Positions 24,353 through 39,300 of a DNA stretch of 64,000 nt are shown in pieces. Position numbers and translations under genes: made by a program. The notes beneath the pieces were generated by a model that worked only from the letters and a program-made list of their open reading frames with translations, was not told where the DNA came from and did not search any database. The stretch comes from Sipunculus nudus (lineage: Eukaryota > Annelida > Sipuncula > Golfingiida > Sipunculidae), in assembly GCA_026874595.1 (NCBI GenBank), contig CM049314.1, positions 63,398,800 through 63,462,799 on the forward strand. Direction: 5' to 3'. Positions within the stretch are counted from its first letter, which is position 1. Every line of letters begins with the position of its first letter.

Positions 24353-27300
24353 GTAAGTTATTCATAATTAATTCTGAGACATTACAAGTTTAAGTTGCTC
24401 AATATTAGTTATGTAATTGTTCACAAATCTTTTTTTTTTATGCCCCCGCCACAAAGTGGCCGGGGCATATAGTTTTACCCATGTCCGTCCTTCCGTCCTT
24501 CCGTCATTCCGAAATCAAACAGTTGTACAGACTTTTTTTTCGCAATGCCTGCAGATATTGGCCTGTTTTTTGGTGTGTAGGCAGATAATGACCAGTTACA
24601 GATCGAGTTCGCATTTTGTCCTGGTTGACCTTCTTTTGACTGTTTTACGGCTCCTAAACTTAGAAAATTTCATGAAAAATAGAAATTTTATGACAAATAA
24701 ACATGTACGGACTTTTTTTTCACAATGCCTGCAGATATTGGCCTGATTTTTGGTGTGTAGGCAGATAATGACCAGTTACAGATCGAGTTGCGTTTTGTCC
24801 CAGTTGACTTACTTTTGACTGTTTTACGGCTCCTAAACTTAGAAAATTTCATGAAAAATAGAAATTTTCATGACAAATACACATGTACGGACTTTTTTTT
24901 GCAATGCCTGCAGATATTGGCCTGATTTTTTGTGTGTGGGCAGATAATGACCAGTTACAGATCGAGTTTGCGTTTCGTCCCGGTTGACCTACTTTTGAAC
25001 GTTTTACGCCTCCTTAACTTAGAAAATTTCATGAAAAATAGAAATATTCATGACAGATACACATGTACGGACTTTTTTTCGCAATGCCTGCAGATATTGG
25101 CCTGATTTTTGGTGTGTGTGCAGATATAGACCAGTTACAGATCGAGTTTGCGTTTCGTCCAGATTGACCTACTTTTGACCGTTTTACGGCTCCTGAACAT
25201 AGAAAATTTCATGAAAAATATGAAATTTCATGACAAATACACAGGTACGGTCTTTTTTTCGCAATGCCTGCAGATATTGGCCTGATTTTTGGTGTGTGGG
25301 CAGATATTGACCAGTTACAGATTGACTTCACGTTTTGTCCCAGTTGACCTACTTTTGATTGTTTTACGGCTCCTGAACATAGAAAATTTCACGTCAAATA
25401 TAAATTTTCATGACAAATACACTTGTACAGACTTTTCTTCACAATACCTGCAGATATTGGCCTGATTTTTGGTGTGTGGGCAGATAATGACCAGTTACAG
25501 ATCGAGTTCACGTTTTGTCCCAGTTGACCTACTTTTGACCGTTTGACAGTGCTCTAACATAGAAAATTTCATAAAAAAGTGCACATGTATGGACTTTTTT
25601 TCGCAGTGCCTGCAGATGGGGGCCTGATTTTTGGTGTGTAGGCAGATAATGACCAGTTACAGATCGAGTTCTTGTTTTGTCCCAGTTGACCTACTTTTGA
25701 TCATTTGACTGCTCCTGAACATAGAAAGTTTCATGAAAAATAGAAATTTTCATAACAAATGCATATGTACTGACTTTTTTTCCTCAATGCCTGCAGATAC
25801 CACCCTGATTTTTTATGTGTGAGCAGATAATGACAGTTACAGATCGAGTTCACGTTTCGTCCTGGTTGACCTACTTTTGATTGTTTTACGGCTTCTAAAC
25901 AAAGAAAATTTCATGAAAGACAGAAATTTTTTTGGAAAATGCACATGTATGGACTTTTTTTCACAATGCCTGCATATACTGGCATGATTTTTGCTGTGTT
26001 GCTTGATAATGACCTGTTACAGAACGAGTTTGCATTTTGCCCTTGTTGACCTACTTTTGACCATACGACACCTCCTGAACTTAAAAAATTTTTCAAAATT
26101 TTACAAATGTTTCTTATTTGCCCCAGGCGGGGGCATTCGTGTCGTTCTGACACATCTAGTTTTTGTAATCTGTTACCTCCCTCTCATTTTATTGGTTCTT
26201 GTCCTATGGATTATTAATAACATTTTTACAATAAACGAGAATAATGATAACTATATTAATGGTAATTATGTGTTATTAATTACTTCTTTGGTTGGCAATA
26301 TTGTTAACACATGGCATAGAAATAGAGCCAGATATAGAGCCAGTTTTCCACTGAATAATCAGCACTTAGTTTATACTCTGTTGGTCTCTGTTCATTTCAT
26401 AAAATGGGACTAATAATTTATTGTATCATGTTTAATGGGACCAAATGTGAAAGTTGTGTTTTCCATTACATTCCATTTTCATAGCATAATATATTGGTCA
26501 TTTTTTGTAATTAATTATGCAATTGTCATCTGTTCAGATTTGTATCACTACATTAAATTTTTAAAAATAATATAAAAATGTATTTTCTCTGCATATTTAT
26601 TTATAATTTATTAATGTTTCATCCTTTTGTTTTTATGCTTTGTGGCATTAATTTGTTGAAAATTTATTCTTTTGATGGACAGATCAAAATATTTTCCCTT
26701 GCGAAAATGTCTATCTGAAATGTCAAAGGTCAAATTGTCCACTGAGTGAGCTACATCAATTTTTATTGACTACAGAACCAAATTGACTAAACTCATGAGT
26801 GTTTTATCTTGTTCAGACTGTGTTTATTTTCCCTGGTATTTCCTACAAAATAACAAATGAAATCATAAATATCAGAGTAAATGCCAATTAATTATTGTTG
26901 TGTGATTTCAAATAGGGAATATAAGAAGTAAGTTGCATGTTTTGTTCAATACATGTATGCTGTTAATATATATGTTTGCTTGCCTTGTGCGTCTCCAAAA
27001 AATGCATGGCACTATAAACCAGTACCTATAGATATGTCAGTGCAATGATCACACATCATGAATGGATGAACATTTGAAATAAAAATAATTGATTTTTTTT
27101 TTCAATTGAGTTATCATTGATCAATTTTATTTGCATGATGATGATGTTAATACAATGTTATAATGTTGATTTTGTGTGCATTATGTGCATCATTTTAGCT
27201 TATCATATTCATAATTTTATTTATCATAATGCCTGATAATGAATATATGTACAAAAAAAGATTGGTGAATATGATTATTAGGAAGTTATAATGCATGATG

Positions 27301-30300
27301 TACTTATGAGGTATGTACCGTTGTTCTGTTGTTTATTGTAAGTAGGACTTTAATTGTCAATCAGAACCATCAAACTATAATATGATCTGGATTTTAATTC
27401 TAAGATTTTCATATTTCCTGTTTTTCCATATCAGTTGATACTTAAGATACAAATTACTGAAGTTTATTCTAGTTTTAATGGTTATACTCCTGTGAGCAAC
27501 TGCAGATTTCTAGCTTAAGTTTGCAATGAATAGAAATATAAAAATAAAGAATATTTTCAATGTGATATTCAGCTGTTAAGTTAATTTTTACTATTTCATG
27601 TGTGATTTAGTTCTTACTTCATTTTCCTATTTTGTTTTCCGGTCATTTTATTGACATGCATTTACATTACCATTATTTTACCACACTGTTCCCTGAGGCA
27701 TTATCAATAAGCTTTTGACATTGGAACACTATTGAATGTTAATGAATATTTGTGGAATAATACATTTCTGCAGACAAGCATTTTGGCAAAGCTACTACAA
27801 AATTGATAGTCAAAAGTTTTATTCTTAGTATTATCTTTATCTTGCTTTTATCTGACCTTCATCTGTGCTATTTTTCATTGCGCAAATGCAGCCAGTATCT
27901 GTTTCCATAATTGTATCGACCTACACTAGAATAAACATTTTCTGCAGAAACATGAGAAATGCAAAAGATCAAACAAAACAGCTGGAGGTAGAGAGCCGTA
28001 AAATGGAAGAGAGGCTGCTGGAGCTGAAGGTAGCAATGAGCAGAGAGAAAGAAGAAAGAGAGTAAGTACCAGGACATCTTATAATATTCTCTCACACAGA
28101 TATATGTTTTCTGTACAGTGGTGCCACTTATTTAATATAGCCACAACATAATTAGACTTTTGTTGAGCGTCCCTTAAAGCACAGCTTCAACTATAGAGGT
28201 CTGCATTTTTGAACGCTCACTGGAAGACCCCCTCCAATGCCCACCAACAAGAACAAAGTTCCTCCCCTCACATCACACACAAAAAAAGACCTAAATATCA
28301 ATATAGAAATAAACTCATCAACCACTATTAGCCTAAATACCCCCTCAGAGGCCAAGCATTAAGTGTAATGTGAAAGGAAAGAGGCATTATCCTAAAAGGC
28401 CTTGGTTGGGATTCAAAAACCAGTTGCTGTCTGAGTAAGCACCTGTGCTGTCCACTGCACCATCACTAGTATATAAAAGAATTGCTTGATCTCATGAACT
28501 GTGAATTCATCACCATGTTCAGCTTAATCTGTAGTTTTGGTGTTTGCTATTAATGTGTCTAACATTAAGTTGCTGAAATTATGAAAAGGTAATGGTAAAG
28601 GTTGGGATAATTGTCTGGTTACTTGTGCTACCTTTGTCTGCCACCCATGCCCAGGGAGAGTGCACACTCTTGTGGTAAAGACTTTTGCAAGAAATCATAG
28701 GGCCAAATAGGGCTCCAACCTTAAACCTTACAGTCACATGTTCAGTATCTTGACCATTATGCCACCACACTCCAACAGGTCATATTGTAGGATTTTCCAT
28801 CTGCCCCTAAGCATACACCCCTATAGAGAGAATGGGCTCTGCCACTGGGGGATCTGATAAGAAAGTTGGAGACCTGGGGGGAGGGCAGTTGGGTTTAGAC
28901 TTAAGAAGGGGAGTGGGATGTTACGCCCTGGTGAAACATAGTAACCAGCAACTCTCATTCGTTTTCCTAAGACGCTTCCCAAAGAATGGCAGTATATTCC
29001 CCACTGGGCATACTAATATTTTCTCTTGAGACCTTTCGGCCATTTTTGGTGGACTTAAACATTATATATAGTGTTGTTGTGTTTTATTCTGGATAAAATA
29101 CTACAACAGGGGCGGATCCAGGATTTAGGAAAAGGGGGGGTCCAACCCAGGAGGACTAATGAAATTCCTAAAAAAAAAGGTCATCAGGTTTGGAAAAGGG
29201 GGGGTCCAGGCCGCAAAATTACGTCCAAAACCCCTTAAAAAGGGTTGCTTCGGGTGAAAAAGGGGGGGTCCGGACCCCCTGGACCCCCCCCCCTGGATCC
29301 GCTTCTGCTACAATGTGTTGTATTTTTTGCAGGAAGAAGGGTGGGGGATTCTGGGGTAAAGGCCAACAGGGCTCATTAGGGAGCAACTACACTAAAGAGG
29401 TGCTACAGAAACCCCTCAGGTCAGCTGAGAAAAAGAAGAAAGTCAAGGTTCTAAAGGATGAACCCATCGGTAGGTCAATAAATACTACACTACTAGTATA
29501 AACATAATAATATATAATCAGATAAAATATACAGCGAAATAACTAACCAAATAATAACTAAATAATTTGTGTCCTTCGAAGTACTTTGGGGAATCAGATG
29601 GGTAATTACATGTTTAAGTTAGAATCCACTGCAAACTGACCAGTTTTTGCTGTTTCTTCATTGCATTTCCCTCAGAATTATTTGAAATCATAAGTTTAAC
29701 TTTCCTTCAGTCTGAGCACATGCACCCTTTATATTCATATGAAATACTAGCTTTTATGATGATTTTCCTTTCACTCACATACTTCTTTTAATTTATCCTT
29801 CTCAGACCATTAATAATATGGGTTTTATAATACTCTTCATTTAACTTATCATTTGTCTCTTGACTTATTTAAGCTTCATCTTCAAGCTTAATTGTTCTTT
29901 CCAAAGTCATCCCTTCCAGTAGTTGTAGTCTATCTCACCAAATTTAAGTTTTTCCTCATCGATCTTTTGTCCAACTGAAATGCGTTTTATAATTTTTTAG
30001 GGTAAAACTTGTGTTCACTATGCTTCATTCTCTCAACGTATACATGCATAAACATGTACTGATTATTGCTATTATGCATTTTAATGAATGATCACTATGA
30101 CTTGTTCAGTCAAATGCATTCTGTGATTTTTTCCCAGAGTTGGTGACCACTGAACTAACCATATAATCCCCAGAATACATGTTATTATTCCTTGTATGAT
30201 ACAGTCACTCCTGAAAGAAGCAAAGGACCAGGGAGCTTGGGTTTCATCGCTCAACGTAACACTTCCAACAAGGAAAACAAGATCAAAGGACCAAAATGTG

Positions 30301-33300
30301 GACAGTGTGAAGCCAAGAAAGCTCAAGTGGTAATCTTCTAAATTATTATATATTTTATAATAACAAAATGATACAGAAAACTGAATTTATATTATAAAAC
30401 ATAAATATGATTTTATATCAAATAATTAATATTTTGAAAAATATTTTAATATAATTATTATCATATATACAAATTGTATAAATGTGGTATGTATAATTTT
30501 TATAATAAAATATTGACAATGCAGTATTTCAGATATTGTGTGATTCCTTTCTAAATACTGTCAAGTTCTTGATAGAATATGCTCACCTATTAGAATATAT
30601 GCATCCTGTTTATGCTCAGATTGTTTATTAATTGATGTATACGTATACTGCCACTAAAGTCCTATATAGATTGTGCACCCAAAATTAGCTCAGACACACA
30701 CAAATTTCAGTAAACTACTTGCAAGCAGATAAGCAAATATATTTTCATTCATTAAATCCTGATTGAAACTGGACATCATAAACGCTTAAAAAGACAAAAT
30801 TATTAAATTCTATACCTTGCAGCTAATTTGGATGTTCAGATCAATTATCTATGGTTCCATAAGGCCCATATCTTATTAAAAGGCCCAGAAATAAATTCAC
30901 AATTATTGGGCCTCTATGCCATTGATAATTTTAACTGCTGATGGTATAACTTAGATGAAAAGCTGTTTATGTTACTGACAGAGTTGTTTGGAGTGTGGGG
31001 AGGATTATTGTGCTGGCTGCTTCGCTTCCTTCCATCTGAAAGGTGCTCTCAAGAAACACAGATCTGTTCCAGTCAGGGTGAGTACTGATAATAAGAGTAC
31101 TAAGAGAGCACTCATTGGAGAGAAGATACCTCCACCAAGGCTGTATAAACATTATATCCTTTTTTAAAAACAGAAAAAAATTCCACACACTCTATTTTTA
31201 CAGGGTTTATACAGGTCCTTAAAAAAAGTCCAAGAATTTAAAGCTGCTGAATTGGTGGATAAATATCCTTAGGTTTTTTTTTAGAAATAACCAGAAATAA
31301 AAGTCCCTACAATTTTCTGTTCATGCAGTTCTGTCTTTCAGTTTTACTGCTTGTGAATGCTAAATGACAGGTGCAAAGTGTAGTTTCAAATCAATATTAA
31401 TTCTCTCAAGCCATCTGCTCTCCCAGTTCCCAAAGTCTTATCTTGCATTTATTTGTAAGCAGTCATTGGCATTTGTCAGTGTGTTTATAACTCATGACAG
31501 TCATGAGAGCTCTGTAAAATTTGATTGAAATGGTCCTTGAAAATCCTTAGATGTTAAGACAGGTTTTCAGATTTTGAATATGATCACTGTTTAACCTTTC
31601 TGGTAATCCTGAATAGTTTGTTGAAAGTGACTGTCCATGATAGAAATTAGTCTATAATTTAAATGCATTTTGTATCCTTGCAAGATTCCATTCATAAAAT
31701 ATCTTTCCCATGTACTTTCCCATGTTCTTTCATGTTTCTAAAATTTGAAAGTTTAACAGAACAAGATATGCCTCTTTTCAACTTCCAGGCTGGAGACGCA
31801 AGACCAATCACTCCGAGATTACCACCACCCTCCAATAACAGCAAGTAAGTAATCATTGCACTAAATGTCAATTTCAGAACTTTGCAAAATTTCCTTTAAT
31901 TACATGTAGTATGGATGATAACCCTAACCAACATTTTTAGTTCCAGATAAAAATGAGCAAATAATCACCTTAAAATTTGCACTGTTATATCACATAAGTA
32001 AATATATGTGATTCTGGAGGGCTTTATATATGTCAGTTTAATACATAAAATCATCTAAAAGAGCATTTCTTTATTTCAATTTTGTATTTTTATATTTTTA
32101 TTTGTATCTTTAATAAAGGTATATATAAGTAAATAGTACAATGCCCTTTGAACATCTCTTTTTGGATAGTTTTATTCATTCAGGGATCACAAGATTGTGC
32201 TGTTCACTAATTATGGTACATTTTACTGTAATATCTATCCTACATTTCCTTTAACAGCTCAAGTGCTTCATCCAATGGTTATGAAACCCGCAAGGTCACG
32301 ATAGAGGACAATCCCAATAAGGTCACATTGTCAGAAATAGACTTCAGTTTTAACCAACAGGTAGGTGGAAGGAGCACAGTGCATGGCACAAGTATGATTA
32401 TATTGAGTAAAACAGTATCCATAACAACCAGCAGCATATACAATATAACCTGCCAGTATAGCTTTTTTTTTCATCCTGAAACCTTTTCCAAAACCTCTTG
32501 AATACTATATATTTTCACATATTCCTTCCATCTCCACACTGAGCTTCAGTAAAACAACTGATCTCTATGAGAATGAGCGGACATAATTTTTTGCCTTGAT
32601 CTTGCAATTGTTCACATTTGCTCTTATTCATAAAATAAATAAAAATTCTTTTCTTCCTCAAATGCATGGTCTTTGTCATTCACTCCACGTAGCATCTCTT
32701 AATTATTGTTGTGACTTAACCTGTGTAATAATTTTATGTTAATTTATTCAGACTGATAATGGTGATGGGAGATCAAGTCCAGTTGGTTCAAGCAAAACAT
32801 TTGATGGACCATCACTGATGGATGGGGCATACAACGAGGCAGACAGTGCTGCCTCCTTCCAGGCGGCGCTGAAAGCGTGGCGAGGTGGAAACGGTAAAAC
32901 GACTCAGAAAGCATCATCCTCGACTACATCACCCTCAAAATCTCAAGGTTTGTTAATTGTGTTGAATCAGATTTTCATGTTTTTTTCTTTGGTTATTTCA
33001 TGATAAACAGACTACACAGACTTATAGATGTATTCTTTTAATTTGCTTGGAACATATCAGATTAAATGTTAATGCTAAACCTGTAATGTTTCATTATGTT
33101 TTTCCATATTTTCAGTATCTTGTGAGGTACTGGGGAAAAGAATAATTTACCCCTAATTATGCCTGCTTGTTCTATCTATTTACAGTGTACAGCAAAGCAT
33201 CTTATACCTGTGTTTGTAAATATATAATTAAAATACAAGATTTAGTGTAAACTCCTTATGCAAAGGTCTCATTACTTTCCTTCTAGTAATTTTAGGGTTG

Positions 33301-36300
33301 GGACAGTCACCAGTATCTGTGAATATCCCGATATCTGAGAGCTGCTATAACCTACCATTAAACTGTAGAATCCTTCCATTTCTCACAGCATGTGACTGGA
33401 AGAACCCTGGTGGTCACACGCTGTGTTCAGAGCGTACCACTGCCTGTACAGAAAGTTTTTGTCATAAACCTCGTCCATGAAAGCTGATATCAGTTCTATG
33501 CCAAGAAAAGAACCAAACATGTTTCAATCAATGTGGGTGAGACATTTTCGTATGTACCATTAAGAGAGGAGCATTCCTGGCTGTTAGCCAAGTTTTCACC
33601 CAGGCATACCCACCAGTCTTGCTTGGCATGGTGCCAGTATACACAGTTCCCCCGAGGTTGGTCTATGACAAAAGCTCCCCATGCAAGCAATGTGTTGAAT
33701 AAAAAAGATTATACTGGAAGGAATGTAGAGAGAGCTCTGTGTAAGGAGTCTAAGTTTAGTGGTGAATTATATTTATTTACCAGCCTCTGTCTCCCAGTAT
33801 CTCTCAAGAACTAAAAATACAGTATGCACTGCTTTTGTTAGTCATTCCTTTCCTTTAAAGTGTCAATTTTTGGTTTAATCAAAGAATTTAAAAAAAAAAT
33901 TTTGTTGTCCTGGAGTGATTTTTAATTACCCTGGAAAACCTGAATCTTTTATGTAATATGGCCAGTTCATCATATATATCCAGAAAATGCAAGTTACGTT
34001 TAACATTGTAGCAGTCAGTGTGGACCATGGAACAAGCACAGGAGACAATCTTACACAAAAACCAGTGGAGATCAAGTTTAAGAAAGGGAGTCTGACATAC
34101 GCGGAGAAACTCCTTCTGAAGAAACACCGGCGCTCAGACCTACAGGCGATGGAGACTCCAAGGCTAACTTCATCAAATGATAGGGACTATGTGATGTCCC
34201 CAGAAAGCGAGACGGAAATTGAAGGTGAGGATACATTTGATTGGTAGTTTCCCTGCTGAGCTTGTGAGATCAGTTTTGGGTTTGTTGTTAGTGATGTGGT
34301 GAAGTCCACACCATCCAAGTGCACGTCCGAGTCTAGGCCACTCGAGTCCAAGTCTGAGTCCTTGAGGTTCGAGTCCAAGTCCATCTTCTTGTCGAAGTCA
34401 TTTGGACCCCAAGTCGCAGTCCAATGCAAATATCCTGAAAAGGCAATTTAAAAAGGAAACTTTAGATTGTCATGTACATTTTTAAGTTAGTTCACACATG
34501 CTTTTACTATAATGGTTAATAACATTTTTTAACTCCCAATGCTGAGCCAAGCTCAGTTATAGTTTTATTATAGTGTTATTATTTTGTGATATTCATTAGT
34601 AGTTTGCACATGCACATAATTATTTACAATAAGTGACAGATTTTTTTTTCCTATTGGACTTGAGATGGACTCGGCCTGATTTATCAAGTCTTTACCTCCG
34701 AGTCCAAGTCCAGGACCCTCAACTCTGAGTCAGAGTCCCCAAAAAAGTGGACTTGCCCAAACTCTCGAGTCCAAGTCTGACTCAAGTCCTACGTCACTGT
34801 TCATTGTGTTGGTGTAGGTCTTGAGAAGCTTGGTTGTCTGACTGTCTGGTAAAAATCATAAACATTGGTTAAACCAGGCTATACACTTAGCAGCAGCTGT
34901 TCACCTCCTGTGAAAATGCATTGAAAGTGGTAATGTGCTGGAGTAGCAGCAGTAAAGAGCTTGGTCAATGAGTAGCAGTGGTTATTTCAGTGGAGTAGCA
35001 GTGGAGGATATATAGTGAATTGCACTGAGAACCCTGTGCCAAAAAATAGGCTGTTTATATTTAAAAATGATTATCAATTCACTCATTGCCATATTATGTC
35101 TTTTTCATAAAACAGTCTTGACTGTTTATGCAGCAATGTATTTTTTGACATTTTAATGCTCAGTTTGAAGTTGAATCTTGCATAGAAATGAATTAATATG
35201 GGTTCTTATTATTCTTGCATATATTACACACCATTATATGAATTTGGTCTGTGGTCATTTAAATGTTTAATGGTACATTCTTTTTCTGGAGATAACCTGA
35301 TTTACTTAATGTGAACAGTTCAAAACATATTTTATTATTTTTATTTATCTGCAATTTTGATATTACTTCAGAACTTGCCAAGTATGTTGAAGACGAGAAT
35401 GTTCCGTCTGTTTTCCACACAACAAACCCAGCAGAACCAATGCTGACCCGACCAGAATCACAGGTGTCAATAATAGAACTGCCAGATGGCACTGTAAGTA
35501 TGGTACAAAGCTGTTGTGTCAGGCAACAGTTCAAAGGATCCAAAACGAAAATGTTAATTAACTGTAATACACAGCATGTAGAAATGTATACAAGACAAAA
35601 TGATCAGTAAAGAGGCACTAGTTCACACTCTTGGATAGTATTTGAATGTGTTGACTCGCTGCTCTCTGGAATCACTGTGCACAGGGGGGCCTCCCATATG
35701 GCCTCTATTTGTAAACTGGCATGATGTCACACAAAATTTCCAGGTTGCTTGCAGTGACCCTGTGCCACTGCAGTAAGTTATCATTAACATATAATTGTCA
35801 CATGCCTGTTTCTTGTCTTAGTTCTGTTGGACCATAATGAAATATATTTTTTTAAGCTTGTCAGCATTTATGTACTATGCTTTAAGCATCATAATATTTG
35901 GTTGATATATTGATCAAGCAGTTTAATATGGAAATTTTACATTTACTGAAAATATGCCTGTACATGTCTTAGGAGAATTGCTGCTGAAACAAATACATGA
36001 ATATAAAGTCTGTTTGCTTGCATACTAAGTATATCATGTATCATAAATAAAGGTAATATTTAAAAATCAAGGATCATTTAATATACAACTGCATCATTCA
36101 ACTTACAAATCAAACGGAACATGTGGACCAAAGTTAATGAATAAAATAAGGGTGCACTGCATTGGTGAATTCATTTGATATGTGTATTAATTCCTGAAGC
36201 ATTATGGTGTATTTAATATTGGTTACCATTGTTAAGTTACCTGCATTAAATTATTGTCCCCCACTTCCTTGGAAGGAACAGGGGACATTGATTTGGGTTT

Positions 36301-39300
36301 ATCTGTCTGTCCCTCTGTCTGTCTGTCAATCCATCTGTCTGTCTGTCTGTCTGTCTGTCTGTCCATCAGGTTTTTCGTATCTGTCCAATAACTTTCCTGT
36401 ATTTTATCAAATTTCATTCAAATTTGGGTCAGTGATTGCTCTGGAGCTCATGCTTACCTTGGTTAGGATAGGTTTTGGAGTGTCTGTTTCACAAGATAAT
36501 AATACAATATGATATTTTATTTTTTATATGATGAATCAGCACATTTAGTTTCACCATTCACCAACAGATGTCGCTAGCGGTGGACATAAAATACTTGAAT
36601 TTTTTGCAGTAACTGCCAGGGGCCTGCTTTTGAGCATGTTTAAAACTATTTGTACTTACCACAGACTTTAAAATCATCCCAGACTTGAAGGCGAAAACGA
36701 GGAATATAAACTTCCTGAATTTGCATGTTTTTGGTATTTCAGCGAACTATAAGAGGCTTAGAACAAGGACTCTCATATTATGTCAGTGAAGAACCTGGTG
36801 ATCGTGAAGAACTACAGACAGCTCGAGAAGAGTAAGGATTCATGTGTCGTAACCAAGAATTTTTGCTATAAATTGAGAGGACTTATTTCAGTTCCAGCAA
36901 GCAATTTAGTATTTTTGTGTTGTGAATTTTAACTACAGCAATGCTTGTGTTCAAGTATTACCATTAGGATATTTTTTTTTTGTATGCATGGACTGAAATT
37001 TTATATATATCATACCACCATATTTTTTTTTAAATTCAGCTCTTTAATAATACATTTTATTACCTAATTAAAATTAATATAATATGGTCTAGAATTTTGT
37101 GTATGTCATACCACCATAAAGTTTTAAGTTCAGCTCTCAGTAATACATTTGATTACCTAATTACCATTAGGATAACATTTTTGTATGCAGGGGCTGCAAT
37201 TTAATACATAATATACCAGTCTTATTTCGTTTTTAAGTTCTTCCTTCAGTAATTCATTCTGTTACCCAATTAGAATTAGGATAACATTTTTTTGTATGCA
37301 TGGACTGGAAATTTGTATGTCATACCACTGTGAATTTGTAAGCACAGCTCTTAATAATACATTTTAGTACAATGTGTCTTGTACCTTTTTTTATCTTCAC
37401 TTTATAAGATATGTTCATACCTTGAAAATGCTGATGTAGTAAAATATCATTTCTTTAATTTATGTACTACACATTTAATTTACATGATTTCTGAAGTAAT
37501 TTTCTTTTTTCATTAAATTTTACATTAAAATCATAGAAATTATTTGTAGATATGAAAATTTGAAAAAGTTTGCCAAAGAAAAAAATTTCAACTAAAATTT
37601 CCTTTTTTTTACAGCATGATTGCTGTAGCAATATATGTCCTGGTCTGTTTAACAATAATAGTCCTTCATCTGTTATTGTTAAGAATATTACTGCTCTCAA
37701 GGCAGTCTGACTTTTTATGAGTTAGTCCATTTATCAAATTAATATTACTTTTCAGGAAGAAGAAATCAGCTCAACCCAAGACAAAAAAAGCATTCCCCAC
37801 ACCACCATCCTCAGCCAAAGCTCAGAGGTCACATGACAACACAAATGGAAGCCTTAAAAAAGGAAGTACTGATATCAAGCAATCAAATTCTTCACAAAAA
37901 CGTTCTCCAGCAAAAACAGATTCAGACAAAATGACACCACGGCCACCATCAACTCGCAGGCCAGGTTCAAAATCTTCGGTAAAAGCTCGGAATATCAGAT
38001 CTCCAGCCAGTGACTCGGGTAGGGGAGACTTGAGTTTAAATAGCTCTCCAGATAAAAGTCCATCTGATTCTGCCATACAGGATAAATCCAGACCCAAATC
38101 TCGCACAAAGAGTAGAAATCAGTCATTACCAAGTGCCCGAGACAGGAAAACACCTCGTCCGGGTAGCAGAGCAGCGAGTCGAGCGCAGAGCAGAGCAGCT
38201 TCCAGACTTGCCATATTTGGGTAAATATCAGACACCTACCAACACAGATATTAGTGTACACACAAATACATACACACAGGTACCATTCTTCATGGTTTAA
38301 TCATTTCATTTTTATGATGAAAAGTAAATTACAAAACTTTTTTACCTCGACAGCACTACCAGCAGGCCGTACCTTACACTACGTGTTTGGGTCAGAAGTA
38401 TTGACAAGAAAAGGAACTTACCTTTTAAAACTAGGTTCTTGCCAGATCCTATGGCTTATATTTAACTTCACCTGACAGAACCAGCATTTGTGACTCCTTG
38501 GACCAAAATTGGCAGATAGTCATTACACACAATGAGTATGCATGCGGGAAGGGTCCATTTTCAAATGGTGAATCACTGGATATACAGTTGATAAACTTGA
38601 GACATTCCATTTTCACCATTTGATATGAGATATTTTACAAAAGTAGGTAATATTTATTAATTTTAAGTAAATGAATTCATCACATATTAGCTTTTGCTTA
38701 CCTTATCTTTTCTTTCATGACGTCCACAATTTTTACACTGGTATTAATTTCAGACAACAGTTAGTCTGGGTTGGATATTTAATATATATGTTTGGTCTTT
38801 CTTTTTTTTCTGTTTTTTTTTTTTCTGAAGAATTTATAATATCTTATTCAGTCTATAACTGTCAGGTAAATTGTATTGAAATCACAGAATAAATATAAGA
38901 AAATTGGTTTTTGTTTTGTTTCAGGTACCTAATAATTTACAAATGTTTCATTTAACATGATATCTTTATGACATCCATGAGCTCTAGCTGTTATCGATGT
39001 GAACATTGTGAATAACCTACTCATGTTAATGTTAAAAACTATATAAAAGTACCCTTTTTTAAGCTTTCTGGAGAAGAGGGCCACACTGTTCAAATGTGAT
39101 GCAACTGGTTTGAAGTACTTGATTAAAATTAACCAAGAATCAACTAGTATTATTCAACAGACCATATGGAATATGTATTAGAATTATCATGACTTTTTAT
39201 ATACGTGCAGAGAGGGTCATATAACTAAGTCACCATCTGATGCCCTGAAAGATGTCACAAGTCGGGGGACAGAGGTGCCCCCTGTAGACTACAGAGGAGG

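Noticed and set aside
24440-26160. CRISPR-like regular repeats
   Set aside because: The units are about 180 bases and tandem with no unique spacers, in an intron of an animal gene.
24417-26413. Open frames of 80-140 residues
   Set aside because: They follow the 180-base tandem units, so the protein repeats simply copy the DNA repeat; no independent coding signal.
35259-35543. Minus-strand 94-residue frame
   Set aside because: Antisense shadow of ZBBX exon 10.
37822-38261. Minus-strand frames of 88-94 residues
   Set aside because: They are the antisense of ZBBX exon 12, which has matching splice sites and phase on the plus strand.
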